Positions 47,401 to 55,823 of a stretch of DNA of 62,711 nt are shown here, piece after piece. The notes below the pieces were generated by a model, which saw only the letters and a list, made by a program, of their open reading frames with translations, was not told where the DNA came from and searched no databases. Origin of the DNA: Thermoplasmatota archaeon (GTDB lineage: Archaea; Thermoplasmatota; Penumbrarchaeia; JASLWR01); NCBI GenBank assembly GCA_030740765.1, contig JASLWR010000014.1, positions 1-62,711 on the forward strand, read 5' to 3'. Both the position numbers and the translations under genes were made by a program. The number at the start of each line of letters is the position of its first letter. Position 1 is the stretch's first letter.

Positions 47401-48833
47401 GCGATCTCCCACAATCTTTTCCCGAGTTTACCGTCAATAGCTATGATCGTGTTCGTGGTGGCAAACACTACATCGGCCTTCTCGTCCCGGTTGACGTGAG
47501 CTAGTAAAGGGGATGCCACGGTTGCTTCGATGGTCGCGGTCTCGTTCTTGGTGAACTCCCACAGCAATGATCCACCGTTATCCAGAAGGTACGCGTGCGA
47601 TTCAAGGCGGTTGGGAAACAGGGCGGCTTTCCAGGAGACCACGGCGATTTCAGAAAGAAGGTCACCGTCAACATCGGCCAATGCCGGGGACGAATCGAAC
47701 TGACCCTCGGCTTCGAAAGGAGCCAACCACAGTTCGTCCCCGTCTTTCGAGAATAACCTGACGTGCCCGTTTCCATTCTCAAAGGGGGTTAATATCACTA
47801 TTTCATCTCCGTCATGGACCAGATTGATCTCGCCCACTGCTGGAGATGGCAGAAAGGTCACGGGTCCGTTCGAGGGTATCGATGAAATGGGGATCGTCCG
47901 ATTCCACGCCGTATTCCCGTTATGGTCTATCATGTATATGTTCAATATGGAGCCGTCCCGGCTAGTGATGACCGATCTCAGATCATTCGGTGTGTAATGG
48001 AAAAGCACGGGCGGGCTTACTCTATTTCCTTCCAACCTGTCGTAATCGTAAAGGACATTTTGATTGTAGATGTCGAGAGCGATTAGGTGCATACCCATGG
48101 TCAACAGCAGGTCTTCTCGCCCGTCGTTGTTAATATCCCCGATAGCTGGCGAAGACTCCCCTGTATTTCCATCGTAGGAATATTCATATCTTTTTTCCAG
48201 GACTTGGTTTTCTTCTTTCCAATGATAAGCGGAATCGTTGTATGTGATATTGGGTTCAAAAATGTAAAGAGACCCAGTTCCCAGTAAATTATTGTCAGTA
48301 ACTATGGCTATCTCCATTTTACCATTCTTGTTGAAATCTTCGATGGCAGGGGCGGCACTGACTATATCGCCTAGAGAGCTTTCGTTGATATTCTCAATAT
48401 TCATCACCCACATATCTTCTCCTGTTGCCCCATCCACCACATATAAATAGGCGCCTGTCGTGTACACGACATGTTGATGCCCAGATGGCGCCGGACCCTG
48501 AATGTTTGGCGAAAAATCTCCCACAACTGTTGCCCACGAGAGGGCGTCGATATCATTATCCCATTTTACCTTTACTTCTCCGATACCCCTGGTTGTCATA
48601 GGTAGGTAATGACTGTGTTTCATATCTCTACCAAGTACGGGCCAATCGTGTTCAATTATGGAACGCTCTTCACTTTCTCGAATCCGCTCCCCTGCGGTAC
48701 CATCCACTGTGTGAAGGGTAAAAGCACATTCAACCCTGTCTTCATTATGGTCACGAACCTGAAGGCCGAGAGCAGGAAGACCTAGGATCAATACGACTAA
48801 TACGGCAAACTCCTTTCCGTTAAAGGGTGTCAT
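44469..48833 (-). CDS. Giant surface protein: beta-propeller, CARDB domains, membrane helix and coiled cytoplasmic tail
   Basis: 1,454 residues. The signal segment (AVLVVLILGLPALGL) is followed by a PQQ/FG-GAP-like beta-propeller (about 60-460) with repeated IGDINNDGREDLLL, LADVDGDLLSEIAVVSW and AGEFDGDGFLDISLE calcium-loop blades. Several CARDB or Ig-like domains follow, marked by LDNNNIS-type and SNNYFSDLL/DANEENN motifs (about 490-1290). A membrane helix lies near residue 1318 (LGAGVILIILVIIV). The cytoplasmic tail of about 120 residues has a basic patch (PKKKRKRS) and a possible coiled coil (IQELVSKLEKTIDEE). Propeller plus CARDB architecture suggests binding of extracellular polymers or partner proteins. 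A TATA element (TTTATATATTA, about 48850-48862) lies close upstream. Confidence 0.83.
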   Translation of the reverse strand: MTPFNGKEFAVLVVLILGLPALGLQVRDHNEDRVECAFTLHTVDGTAGERIRESEERSIIEHDWPVLGRDMKHSHYLPMTTRGIGEVKVKWDNDIDALSWATVVGDFSPNIQGPAPSGHQHVVYTTGAYLYVVDGATGEDMWVMNIENINESSLGDIVSAAPAIEDFNKNGKMEIAIVTDNNLLGTGSLYIFEPNITYNDSAYHWKEENQVLEKRYEYSYDGNTGESSPAIGDINNDGREDLLLTMGMHLIALDIYNQNVLYDYDRLEGNRVSPPVLFHYTPNDLRSVITSRDGSILNIYMIDHNGNTAWNRTIPISSIPSNGPVTFLPSPAVGEINLVHDGDEIVILTPFENGNGHVRLFSKDGDELWLAPFEAEGQFDSSPALADVDGDLLSEIAVVSWKAALFPNRLESHAYLLDNGGSLLWEFTKNETATIEATVASPLLAHVNRDEKADVVFATTNTIIAIDGKLGKRLWEIAPQNGVISSSPAAGEFDGDGFLDISLEGFVLSNKEVDLTLNGTDITFTETMIYDGVEVGVIAIIHNLGKDETGEVDVRFLEEAKLIGNDTLDSIPEGDTRQATVRWIPGEKGEKEITVIVDLNNNISEIDEENNQVSIIVDVREALPDLEIVKVDLKRRDGIIVDNENTHIVAGEDSLINVTINNRGMKKAAACNLYIKVDDELIIDRNNLGSFEPGQIRYAEIAHRFGEGESKFNVTVDPDDLIKEMNNSNNYFSDLLTIIDDDPGEASYTIEGYVHKSDLTIASGASISVLNVKTTEEIVITADSSGWYFVDLKDLGHGYSEGDEIRLFATSGNESDTITIYAYSEDKGIVRTIILEQGSSNTFTLAFRSSSDITVPPGNTSMFNINVINDMDERNVIEFGDIEIRDNDDNILWWNAVLSEDIVTLEAKTSKEVTLLVEVPDDKNLIGVVAEVTITGSLENEPSLKQTLTAVIRINVSAGFILTPKETNKVLMTPSKTTETIFQYDIINSGDVEDSFSVSVTVSPKLNTEYDRYFTLGAGETSRRNISIEVKTNTAGIFEISLEVVSNSSNIEKKLIFILEVGKPDLSISEGDISFTPKNPQLNDKIIISARLYNNGTFDSPEFQVVLEELNTMEISAMEMTMDPIEKDSYGIVNFNINLTVFGVYEFRVSLDPNNELRDANEENNIATRELDLRPDILIEEVLIVDSPDSSDNLTSLTTGGEAYIKVVLKNPGGVDIVIPFKVKIHDPTSRAEIVYATRLIEDVIGAGDSEEYLIKLDLDSAESGKHTIRIEVDSEYIITESNEDNNRVSIMVMVEDGGKGEGLASFSSTDKLYILLGAGVILIILVIIVRWRKGKTDPSPEEVYEPIIVEALAVEPIEDEEVEITEEKKTTPKKKRKRSIQELVSKLEKTIDEEGAEKGKEANDGLNIPKEVGKGDIDLEFADLLDLDDTSEEVESQEDFIDTLRGEMRNMKL

Positions 48834-49050
48834 ATTCTCATTTCCTCTTCTAAATAATATATAAATTGATTGTAGTTTAATAGTAGATAAATATTACTGG
48901 TTAATTTCTCGGATTTTCTTAAAGCAGGGGGATTTACCTGGAACGATATGCTTTTAGAAGCATTTTTTTAAAGGGAATAGGACTCTGTATCCTGAAAAAT
49001 CTATGGATCTATACGGGTGACCGAGAGCCAAAGATTAACGCCAACATCTT

Positions 49051-49060
49051 TTTATAAATA
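49051..49060 (+). promoter_or_regulatory. TATA box for topoisomerase I
   Basis: TTTATAAATA about 40 nt upstream of the ATG at 49097; GGCGG at 49085-49089 is the ribosome site 7 nt before that ATG, which decides it over the ATG at 49091. Confidence 0.55.
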
Positions 49061-49096
49061 ATTCATGTTCACCTCATTCCTCCCGGCGGAATGATT

Positions 49097-51106
49097 ATGA
49101 CACTGATAATATGCGAGAAGAACATTGCGGCAGAAAGGATATCCCGAATACTGTCCGGTAACAATATGAAGATGACCCGGAAATACAATCGACCCTATTA
49201 TTCCTTTTCAAAATCCGGGGAAGATTACGACGTTATTGGTCTTAGAGGTCATATCGTTTCCCTCGATTATCCCCCGAAATATAATAACTGGCAGGCAGTG
49301 GATCCTAAAGATCTTATACAGGTCGAAACCGAAACGGTTAACAGGGAAATAAGCATCATAAAGGCCTTAAAGACTCTTGTAAAGGCGCATGACAATGTCA
49401 TAATTGCCACGGATTTTGACCGGGAAGGTGAATTGATCGGGACGGAAGCCCTTGATATCATCAACAGGGATGGTCTCGATGTAAAGCGAGTCCGTTTTTC
49501 ATCGCTTACCAAGGACGAGATACTGACGGCATTTACTCAACTAGGCGAGATTGATCGGAATCTTGCCAATGCAGCATATACCAGACAACACTTGGATCTG
49601 GTATGGGGTGCCTCACTGACAAGATTTATATCTTTGGCGTCGGAACGTCTGGGATATGATTTTCTCTCCATCGGTAGGGTCCAGACGCCGACGCTGGCAT
49701 TGCTTGTGAACCTTGAAAGACAGATCGAAGCTTTCGTCCCGGAGAAGTATGTATTGATCAAAGCGGAACTGAAAAAGAATTTCTCATTCCTGGCGAAGTA
49801 TAAAAAGGGGAAATTCAATGACCGGGAGGAAGCTGAAAGAATCCTCCGAAAGATCGAGGGTGAAGAAAAGGCCAATGTGATAAAGGCTGTGGGGAGAAAA
49901 TCGACACAACGGCCACCAGCGCCCTTCAATACCACTTCCTTTTTAAAGGATGCTACAAAGCTGGGACTAACAGCTTCCAAGGCCATGTCCGTTGCCGAGG
50001 ATATTTACACGCGCGGTTTCATAAGCTATCCAAGAACCGATAACACGGTTTATCCAAAAAGTCTTGATCTTGGTTCCATTCTTGAGTTATTCGGGTCTCG
50101 AGAGATATACGGAGAGTTCGCCCGTGAGATACTGTCTCGGGGTAAGCTTCATCCCACCAGGGGTAAGAAGGAAGCGACGGATCATCCTCCCATACATCCT
50201 ACGAACTGTCCAAAAGAGGGCGAATTGAGCGGAGACCCAAAAAGGATCTTCAATCTCGTGGTCAGAAGATTCTTTGCCACCCTTGGTGAGAACTGTATTG
50301 TGAATAACGGAACTGTGGACCTGGACATCTCGAAGGAAATATTTGTCGCCAAATCCCTGGCCATTATCAGTTCCGGGTGGAGAAAATACTACACGTTCAA
50401 TGGGATAACTGAAAAAAAGCTTCCGGAGATGAAAGCCGGCGATATTGTGGATATTATCAAGATATTCAAAGAGGAGAAAGAAACCAAACCGCCATCTAGA
50501 TATTCCCAAGGGTCGTTAATCTCCGAAATGGACAAACTTGAACTGGGAACCAAGTCCACCCGCCATGAGATAATCAAAAAGTTAGTGGATCGTGAATTCG
50601 TGATATCCACACCTCTGGGACCGACACTTTCTGGTAAGGCGGTCATTGAGGCTATGGAGAAGTACTCAAAACCAATTACTCTCCCGGACATGACAAAGCA
50701 GCTGGAGATCGACATGAACCTGATTGCCGAAGGGAAGATGGACCCGAATGACGTTTCAAGAGAATCCCGTAAAATGCTCACGGAGATATTCAAGGTGCTG
50801 GAGGAGAACCGGACGAAGATCGGCGACAGCATCAAGAAGGCCCTTCAGGACCAGAAAATCCTGGGAGTATGCCCAAGTTGCGGTAATGATTTGGCTATCA
50901 GGGAATCAAGACGAGGCAAAAGATTTGCCGCTTGCGGTGGTTATCCCAAGTGCAGGAATTCATATCCATTACCACAAAGGGGACGTATTTTGATCCTTGG
51001 CGAAAAATGCCCCGTTTGCCAGGCACCGAAAATTAAGGTGATTACAAAGGGGAGGAAGCCCTGGATTATCTGTATCAATATGGGTTGTGAGCATAACAAA
51101 CAATAA
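49097..51106 (+). CDS. topA: DNA topoisomerase I (type IA)
   Basis: A 669-residue type IA topoisomerase. It has a Toprim domain at the N-terminus (LIICEKNIAA, ATDFDREGELIG with the metal acidic residues) and AAYTRQHLDLVWGASLTRF. The active-site region is GFISYPRTDNTVYP, with the catalytic Tyr at residue 311, and HPTRGKKEATDHPPIHP follows. Two C-terminal zinc-ribbon units have CPSCGNDLA...CGGYPKC and CPVCQAP...CINMGC. The enzyme relaxes negative supercoils and decatenates single-stranded regions by a covalent 5'-phosphotyrosine. There is no helicase domain, so it is not a reverse gyrase. The gene has its own promoter and runs in the same direction as rtcA, whose start lies 135 nt beyond its stop. 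Confidence 0.95.
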   Translation: MTLIICEKNIAAERISRILSGNNMKMTRKYNRPYYSFSKSGEDYDVIGLRGHIVSLDYPPKYNNWQAVDPKDLIQVETETVNREISIIKALKTLVKAHDNVIIATDFDREGELIGTEALDIINRDGLDVKRVRFSSLTKDEILTAFTQLGEIDRNLANAAYTRQHLDLVWGASLTRFISLASERLGYDFLSIGRVQTPTLALLVNLERQIEAFVPEKYVLIKAELKKNFSFLAKYKKGKFNDREEAERILRKIEGEEKANVIKAVGRKSTQRPPAPFNTTSFLKDATKLGLTASKAMSVAEDIYTRGFISYPRTDNTVYPKSLDLGSILELFGSREIYGEFAREILSRGKLHPTRGKKEATDHPPIHPTNCPKEGELSGDPKRIFNLVVRRFFATLGENCIVNNGTVDLDISKEIFVAKSLAIISSGWRKYYTFNGITEKKLPEMKAGDIVDIIKIFKEEKETKPPSRYSQGSLISEMDKLELGTKSTRHEIIKKLVDREFVISTPLGPTLSGKAVIEAMEKYSKPITLPDMTKQLEIDMNLIAEGKMDPNDVSRESRKMLTEIFKVLEENRTKIGDSIKKALQDQKILGVCPSCGNDLAIRESRRGKRFAACGGYPKCRNSYPLPQRGRILILGEKCPVCQAPKIKVITKGRKPWIICINMGCEHNKQ

Positions 51107-51213
51107 TTATTGAAGTTTTCAAAAATTATACCTCTATGGCGGCTGATATTGGGTTATTGGACTGAGAAGCAATTTCGAAAATTAGCGAGGGTGAATAAGC
51201 ACCCTGTCATTTT

Positions 51214-51225
51214 TTATATAAAAAA
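51214..51225 (+). promoter_or_regulatory. TATA box fixing the rtcA start
   Basis: TTATATAAAAAA ends about 17 nt before the ATG at 51242, so the transcript would be leaderless; the upstream part of the same open frame is therefore not translated. Confidence 0.65.
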
Positions 51226-51241
51226 GCGTTCTATCACACCC

Positions 51242-52312
51242 ATGGAGGGTATAACGATAAATGGCTCGTTCGGGGAAGGTGGAGGACAGATACTGAGAAT
51301 GTCATTAGTGTTCTCGGCGGTTACGGGTAGGCCTTTCCGGATAGTGAATATTAGAGCTAATCGTCCCAATCCCGGTCTCAGAAGGCAGCACTTGGGATGT
51401 GTAGAGCTGGCGGCCCAGATGACTGGGGCTGAAAATACTGAGGTGAAAGTTGGTACCCCCGAACTATCTTTCGTACCGGGAAAGCCGAGAAGTGGAACTT
51501 TTATTACGGACATTGGAGCAGGCAGTATCACTCTTCTCGCATCTGTATTCCTCCCGATTGCTATGGTTTCTGAGGGTGTCTGTCGTCTAGTTGCAAAGGG
51601 AGGTACAGACGTACCCTTCGCTCCCACTTCCTCTTACTTCGAGCATGCTTTTCTACCATTAGCTTCCAGATTATTCTCCCAGTTGGAATGGCGGATCGCA
51701 GAAAAAGGCTTTTTCCCAAAAGGAAAAGGAGAAGCGCACTTTTTGGCTGAAGGAAAAGCAACACTCCCTCATCTCTCTTTTCTGGACAAGGGTGATCATA
51801 AGGGAACCTCGTTGTATATAGGCACCACAAATCTTCCTGGCCACATTTCTCGACGATTATGTTCATCTTTCCAAAATGAGTTTGGGGCAAGATCATTGGG
51901 ATTCTCCGAAGATATTAGATTTATTGTGGATAACAACCCGTCTCCCGACCCTTGGCGCGTCGGTGTGAGCGCATGCTCTGTTTCGGAATTTGACAGAGGC
52001 GTTATCGCAAGATCCCTGTGTGGTAAAAGGGGCATTCCGTCAGAACGAATTGGAAAAAAATTGGCTAGTGAACATCTGCAACAGGTCGAACAGCCTTGCG
52101 TTGATTCGTTTTTGGCGGATCAATTGCTTCCGTATATCGCATTATTGGGCGGGGAAATTTCTGTTAGGGAGCCCACCAAGCATTTCCTTACCGGTCTACA
52201 GGTCTCAGAGAAGTTTCTAGGCAAGGATTACACAAAAAAAACGGAAGGGGAAATACACTATTATTCATTTCGGCCGTGGTACCGTAGCGGTGAATCGAAA
52301 AGAAAAAATTAA
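51242..52312 (+). CDS. rtcA: RNA 3'-terminal phosphate cyclase
   Basis: The 356-residue protein starts with ITINGSFGEGGGQILRMSL, the family signature. It continues with RANRPNPGLRRQHLGCV, DIGAGSITLLAS and GGTDVPFAPTSSYFEHAFLP. Near the C-terminus, PTKHFLTGLQV carries the His that becomes adenylylated. RtcA uses ATP to convert RNA 3'-phosphates to 2',3'-cyclic phosphates, feeding RNA repair or ligation by RtcB. Length equals the family norm. The frame is open for 44 codons further upstream, but the TATA position and lack of family sequence there support 51242. No rtcB is present in the window. Confidence 0.94.
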   Translation: MEGITINGSFGEGGGQILRMSLVFSAVTGRPFRIVNIRANRPNPGLRRQHLGCVELAAQMTGAENTEVKVGTPELSFVPGKPRSGTFITDIGAGSITLLASVFLPIAMVSEGVCRLVAKGGTDVPFAPTSSYFEHAFLPLASRLFSQLEWRIAEKGFFPKGKGEAHFLAEGKATLPHLSFLDKGDHKGTSLYIGTTNLPGHISRRLCSSFQNEFGARSLGFSEDIRFIVDNNPSPDPWRVGVSACSVSEFDRGVIARSLCGKRGIPSERIGKKLASEHLQQVEQPCVDSFLADQLLPYIALLGGEISVREPTKHFLTGLQVSEKFLGKDYTKKTEGEIHYYSFRPWYRSGESKRKN

Positions 52313-52357
52313 TAACCTTTTCAAGAATTGTATCTATCCATAGTTAAGGGTGATTGT

Positions 52358-54766
52358 TTGACAGAAAACACAGTTGGAAATAAGAATTCACAAGATAGGT
52401 TTTACGGGATGAAGAAGGAGAGATTGACTTTCCTTGATTTTCTAAAGAGCGGTAAAGGCTGTCTGGTGGTCAAGGGATTTACGGGAGCCGGTAAAAGCTC
52501 TCTTATCGAGAATGTGCTGGGCAAATATCTAATGGCTGGCAGAGCAGTGAATGGCGTATACCGAGCGGATGGGATAGGTATGGAATGTGAACCCCTGGTT
52601 GAATCCTTTACCGATCTAGTGGCAAATCTTACCCAGGGCCAGACTGACGAAGTAAAGGCAAAACGCCGAAAGATTCTGGTTGCTTCAACCAGAAGGATCC
52701 GAAAAGGAGAACGGGAGGCAACCATCGTACTACTTCATGATATATACTCAAGGTTGAGGACTCGATTGGGGGAAAGCTTTGACTCCGAGTTCTATGGATT
52801 TTTGAACATTCAACCCAAGGACGAAGACGGTGTCATTATGACACTTCCGGAGCCGGATGACTATCAGAAGAACCATCAACAGGTATTCATAAACGCAGCG
52901 GTCCATTTGGTGGAAAACATTGCCGGTTATTTGAAACGTTCGAAAATGAAGTTTGTTCTCTACTTTCCCAGAGCCCAAAACATATTATTCAAGGCTCTTG
53001 CCAATGTGGCTAATGTTGTCTCGAGATCGCTTGATAATGTTTATTTCATCATGGTATTCGATGCAGAGGACAGCGCGACGGAGAAGATCAACTTTGCAGC
53101 AGCCCTTCAGAACAGCAGGCTGATGGAACTAAGCGGAGTCGATTCCGGATGCATCTCTAACTGGTATTCTGCCCTCAAAGATAAGAAGCCATCCAAGGAA
53201 GAAATTTCCGAATTCCTGACTATCTCTCAAAAGAATGCCTTTTATCTTGGTTTTCTGATGGAAAACCCGGAAATATTGAAGAGAACGGAAGGAAAGGTGG
53301 GGCCAGAGATATACGCTGGTTTCATACGTAGGAAAATTGAGCAAAAAGGTAAGAAGTTCACCAGGTTCATGGAGCAGTATTCCTTGCTTCTCCGAATACC
53401 TGATATTACTGAAATGACCGCGATTTTCCCATTTTCTGATGAAGAACTAGGCGTTCTAATGGAAAAGGCAGAGTCCGAGGGCATACTGGTCGAAAATGGG
53501 TATTTTTCCCATCCGTTGATCAAAAAACACCTGGCCGAATCCATCGATGATGAACGGAGGAAGGCTTACTACCTTAACTTGGGTGAATATTATGAGGAAA
53601 TATTCAGGAACGAGACGGACAAGGAAAAGAAATTCGATTTCAAGCTGATGTGGAGTATCTGCCATCACTATTTCCACTCCAGTGAGAGGGAGAAGTCCTA
53701 TTCCTACAATACGTTCATGGCACAGGAGGGATTCTTGTCGGGTAGCTCCGATGTGGCAATGATAGGATACGAAAGAGCGCTCTCTGACGCCATGCTGCTG
53801 GGGAACGATGAGTATCGCATATCAGTGATAGAAAAGCTCGTAAAGGTGCTCGAAAAGAATCAGCGCTGGGTGAAGGCACTGGAACTTCACAATATGCTGG
53901 TTGACCATTTTACCTCGGCAGGAGATGTTGACAATAAATGCATCGCCCTTCAACGAATGGCAGCCATTTACCAGTTCATGGGTGATTTCGACAGTTCATT
54001 GAAATACTACAATCAGACACTTCGGATCTACAAGAAGAACGAGGAGAAGGAGAATATAGCCAACACCCTGATGAACATTGGAACCCTCTACCAGATAAAG
54101 GAGGACTTTGAGGACGCCATTAAGAATTATTCGGACGCCAAGGACCTTTTCGAGGAATCCGATAACAAGAAAATGACTGCAATGGTGCATCACAAACTGG
54201 CATCTATATACCACTTGGACTACAAATACACGAAGGCATTGGGCCATTACAACAAATCACAGAAGATATTCAAGGAGATAAAGGACAAGAACGGGTACGG
54301 GGAGACGCTGCACCAGATGGCAAATATCCATTTTCTAAAGAAGAAATACGAAAGTGCTGCAAAATACTATGGGAAAAGTCTGGAGATTTTGGAAGAGGTT
54401 GATTCGAAAAAGGGTGTTGCCGAGATCTATTTCCAGATGGGAGTGATGGCCACCAAAGAGAAAAAATACCAGGAATCTCTGGAGCGTTTCAATAAATCGC
54501 TGAACATCTTTCGGGAAATCTCTGATATAGGCAACATCACGAACACAATACGAACTCTTGGAGACACGTACAACGAAATAGCGAAGAAGCAGATCGGGGA
54601 CAAGAAGATAAAATCAGCAAAGGAGACGCTTAAGGGAGCGATCAATATTTTTACCCAGATCGGTGACAAGGATGGGATCGAGGAGGCCAATTTCCTTCTT
54701 GAGGACGCGGTTGAGATTGAAGGTGGAAAGAAGACTGTGGATGAGTTCAAGAGTTCATGGGCTTAG
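52358..54766 (+). CDS. P-loop NTPase with TPR array (STAND-like)
   Basis: About 802 residues. Near the N-terminus is a Walker A motif (GFTGAGKSSL). The expected Walker B strand reads FVLYFPRAQN without the usual Asp pair, so hydrolysis may be weak or the fold divergent. A winged-helix-like linker (about 380-430) leads into at least six tetratricopeptide repeats (about 470-780), each with an A-x-x-Y-x-x-A pattern, for example MGDFDSSLKYYNQTLRIYKK, KEDFEDAIKNY and KKYESAAKYYGKSLEILEE. The NTPase-linker-TPR order is that of STAND signal proteins, which sense a ligand with the repeats and switch a partner. TTG 52358 follows GGGTGATT at good spacing. The lipase-like gene begins 52 nt after its stop, so they may act together. 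Confidence 0.72.
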   Translation: MTENTVGNKNSQDRFYGMKKERLTFLDFLKSGKGCLVVKGFTGAGKSSLIENVLGKYLMAGRAVNGVYRADGIGMECEPLVESFTDLVANLTQGQTDEVKAKRRKILVASTRRIRKGEREATIVLLHDIYSRLRTRLGESFDSEFYGFLNIQPKDEDGVIMTLPEPDDYQKNHQQVFINAAVHLVENIAGYLKRSKMKFVLYFPRAQNILFKALANVANVVSRSLDNVYFIMVFDAEDSATEKINFAAALQNSRLMELSGVDSGCISNWYSALKDKKPSKEEISEFLTISQKNAFYLGFLMENPEILKRTEGKVGPEIYAGFIRRKIEQKGKKFTRFMEQYSLLLRIPDITEMTAIFPFSDEELGVLMEKAESEGILVENGYFSHPLIKKHLAESIDDERRKAYYLNLGEYYEEIFRNETDKEKKFDFKLMWSICHHYFHSSEREKSYSYNTFMAQEGFLSGSSDVAMIGYERALSDAMLLGNDEYRISVIEKLVKVLEKNQRWVKALELHNMLVDHFTSAGDVDNKCIALQRMAAIYQFMGDFDSSLKYYNQTLRIYKKNEEKENIANTLMNIGTLYQIKEDFEDAIKNYSDAKDLFEESDNKKMTAMVHHKLASIYHLDYKYTKALGHYNKSQKIFKEIKDKNGYGETLHQMANIHFLKKKYESAAKYYGKSLEILEEVDSKKGVAEIYFQMGVMATKEKKYQESLERFNKSLNIFREISDIGNITNTIRTLGDTYNEIAKKQIGDKKIKSAKETLKGAINIFTQIGDKDGIEEANFLLEDAVEIEGGKKTVDEFKSSWA

Positions 54767-54818
54767 GTGCCTATTTCGGCATCACCATGGTAAATCGGTT
54801 CAATAAGCAGTGATTCGA

Positions 54819-55727
54819 ATGTATGAGGAACAAAAGAGACCACTGGGATCGGATGAGAGGAAATTGGGGCCGATTATCCTTGCCCACGGTGTCCTTGGCT
54901 TTAACAGGATATTCTTCATCCGCTATTTCAACGGTGTTCTAAGCCAACTCCACGAAAGCGGTTACGAGGCATATTCCAACAAGGTGAGCAAGGCCGGAAG
55001 CATAGCGAAACGCGCAAATGAGCTGAAAGAAACAATCCTTGGTATTCCCGAACTGTCCGACAGGCTGAAAGCTTTGGAAAATAGGAATTCAGGGTCCAAT
55101 ATGGGCAGCTCAAGAGTTCCCGGCCTCAATATAATCGCTCACAGTATGGGTGGTCTGGATGCGAGATACATGATCTCCCGGCTGGGGATGGCCCCCTACG
55201 TGGACTCTCTCACAACCATCAGTACACCGCATACCCATGACCCCGTTATCGATCTCATACCATCGGCGTTTGGTGAGGAATTGAAGGTAATTGATATCCT
55301 AAAAAAACTTTTCATCGACATGGAAGCCTTCGGAGACCTAACAACAACGTCCATCCAGGAGTTCAATGAGAACACACCTGATGCTCCGGGTGTGAAATAT
55401 TTTTCGTACGCCGGTGCCAAGAAATATATCCACCGGAGGGAGTTTTTCCACACGTCCTTCCAGTACCTGACAGAGAATTTCGGTCCCAACGACGGACTTG
55501 TTACCGTGGAAGGATCGAAATGGGGGAAATATATCCGGACCATCGACGCCGACCATCTGGAACAGATCGGCTGGGGGAATTTTATCAATATACCCGAGAA
55601 CCTGAAGGTGCCGGAGAAACTTCGAAAGCTTTCCCTGAAATTCATCAGACGGTTCAACGACGGTTATTTCGACCACCTGTCGTTCTACGTCGAGATCGCG
55701 GAGATGTTGTCCAAGGAGACCCGATGA
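54819..55727 (+). CDS. Alpha/beta-hydrolase, lipase-like
   Basis: A 302-residue cytosolic-looking hydrolase resembling bacterial family I lipases and PGAP1-type esterases. PIILAHGVLGF is the oxyanion strand, IIAHSMGGLDARY the nucleophile elbow with Ser, TISTPH follows it, GPNDGLVTVEGS holds the Asp, and DADHLEQIG the His. It therefore has a complete catalytic triad. No signal peptide is seen, so the substrate is intracellular or membrane lipid esters. The ATG at 54819 is preferred; a GTG at 54810 is in frame. It follows the STAND-like NTPase gene on the same strand by 52 nt, and an effector role under its control is a speculation from position only. Confidence 0.8.
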   Translation: MYEEQKRPLGSDERKLGPIILAHGVLGFNRIFFIRYFNGVLSQLHESGYEAYSNKVSKAGSIAKRANELKETILGIPELSDRLKALENRNSGSNMGSSRVPGLNIIAHSMGGLDARYMISRLGMAPYVDSLTTISTPHTHDPVIDLIPSAFGEELKVIDILKKLFIDMEAFGDLTTTSIQEFNENTPDAPGVKYFSYAGAKKYIHRREFFHTSFQYLTENFGPNDGLVTVEGSKWGKYIRTIDADHLEQIGWGNFINIPENLKVPEKLRKLSLKFIRRFNDGYFDHLSFYVEIAEMLSKETR

Positions 55728-55823
55728 TTCCCATTAATGGGAACGATTCATTCTATCGGAAATCCTTTTATATTGAGAATGAGTTATATAAAAATCGATT
55801 TTTCTTGCCGAGGTGAAAGGTAA

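Noticed and set aside
51110-51241. N-terminal extension of RtcA from 51110
   Set aside because: The TATA element lies within it and the family motif begins just after the ATG at 51242.
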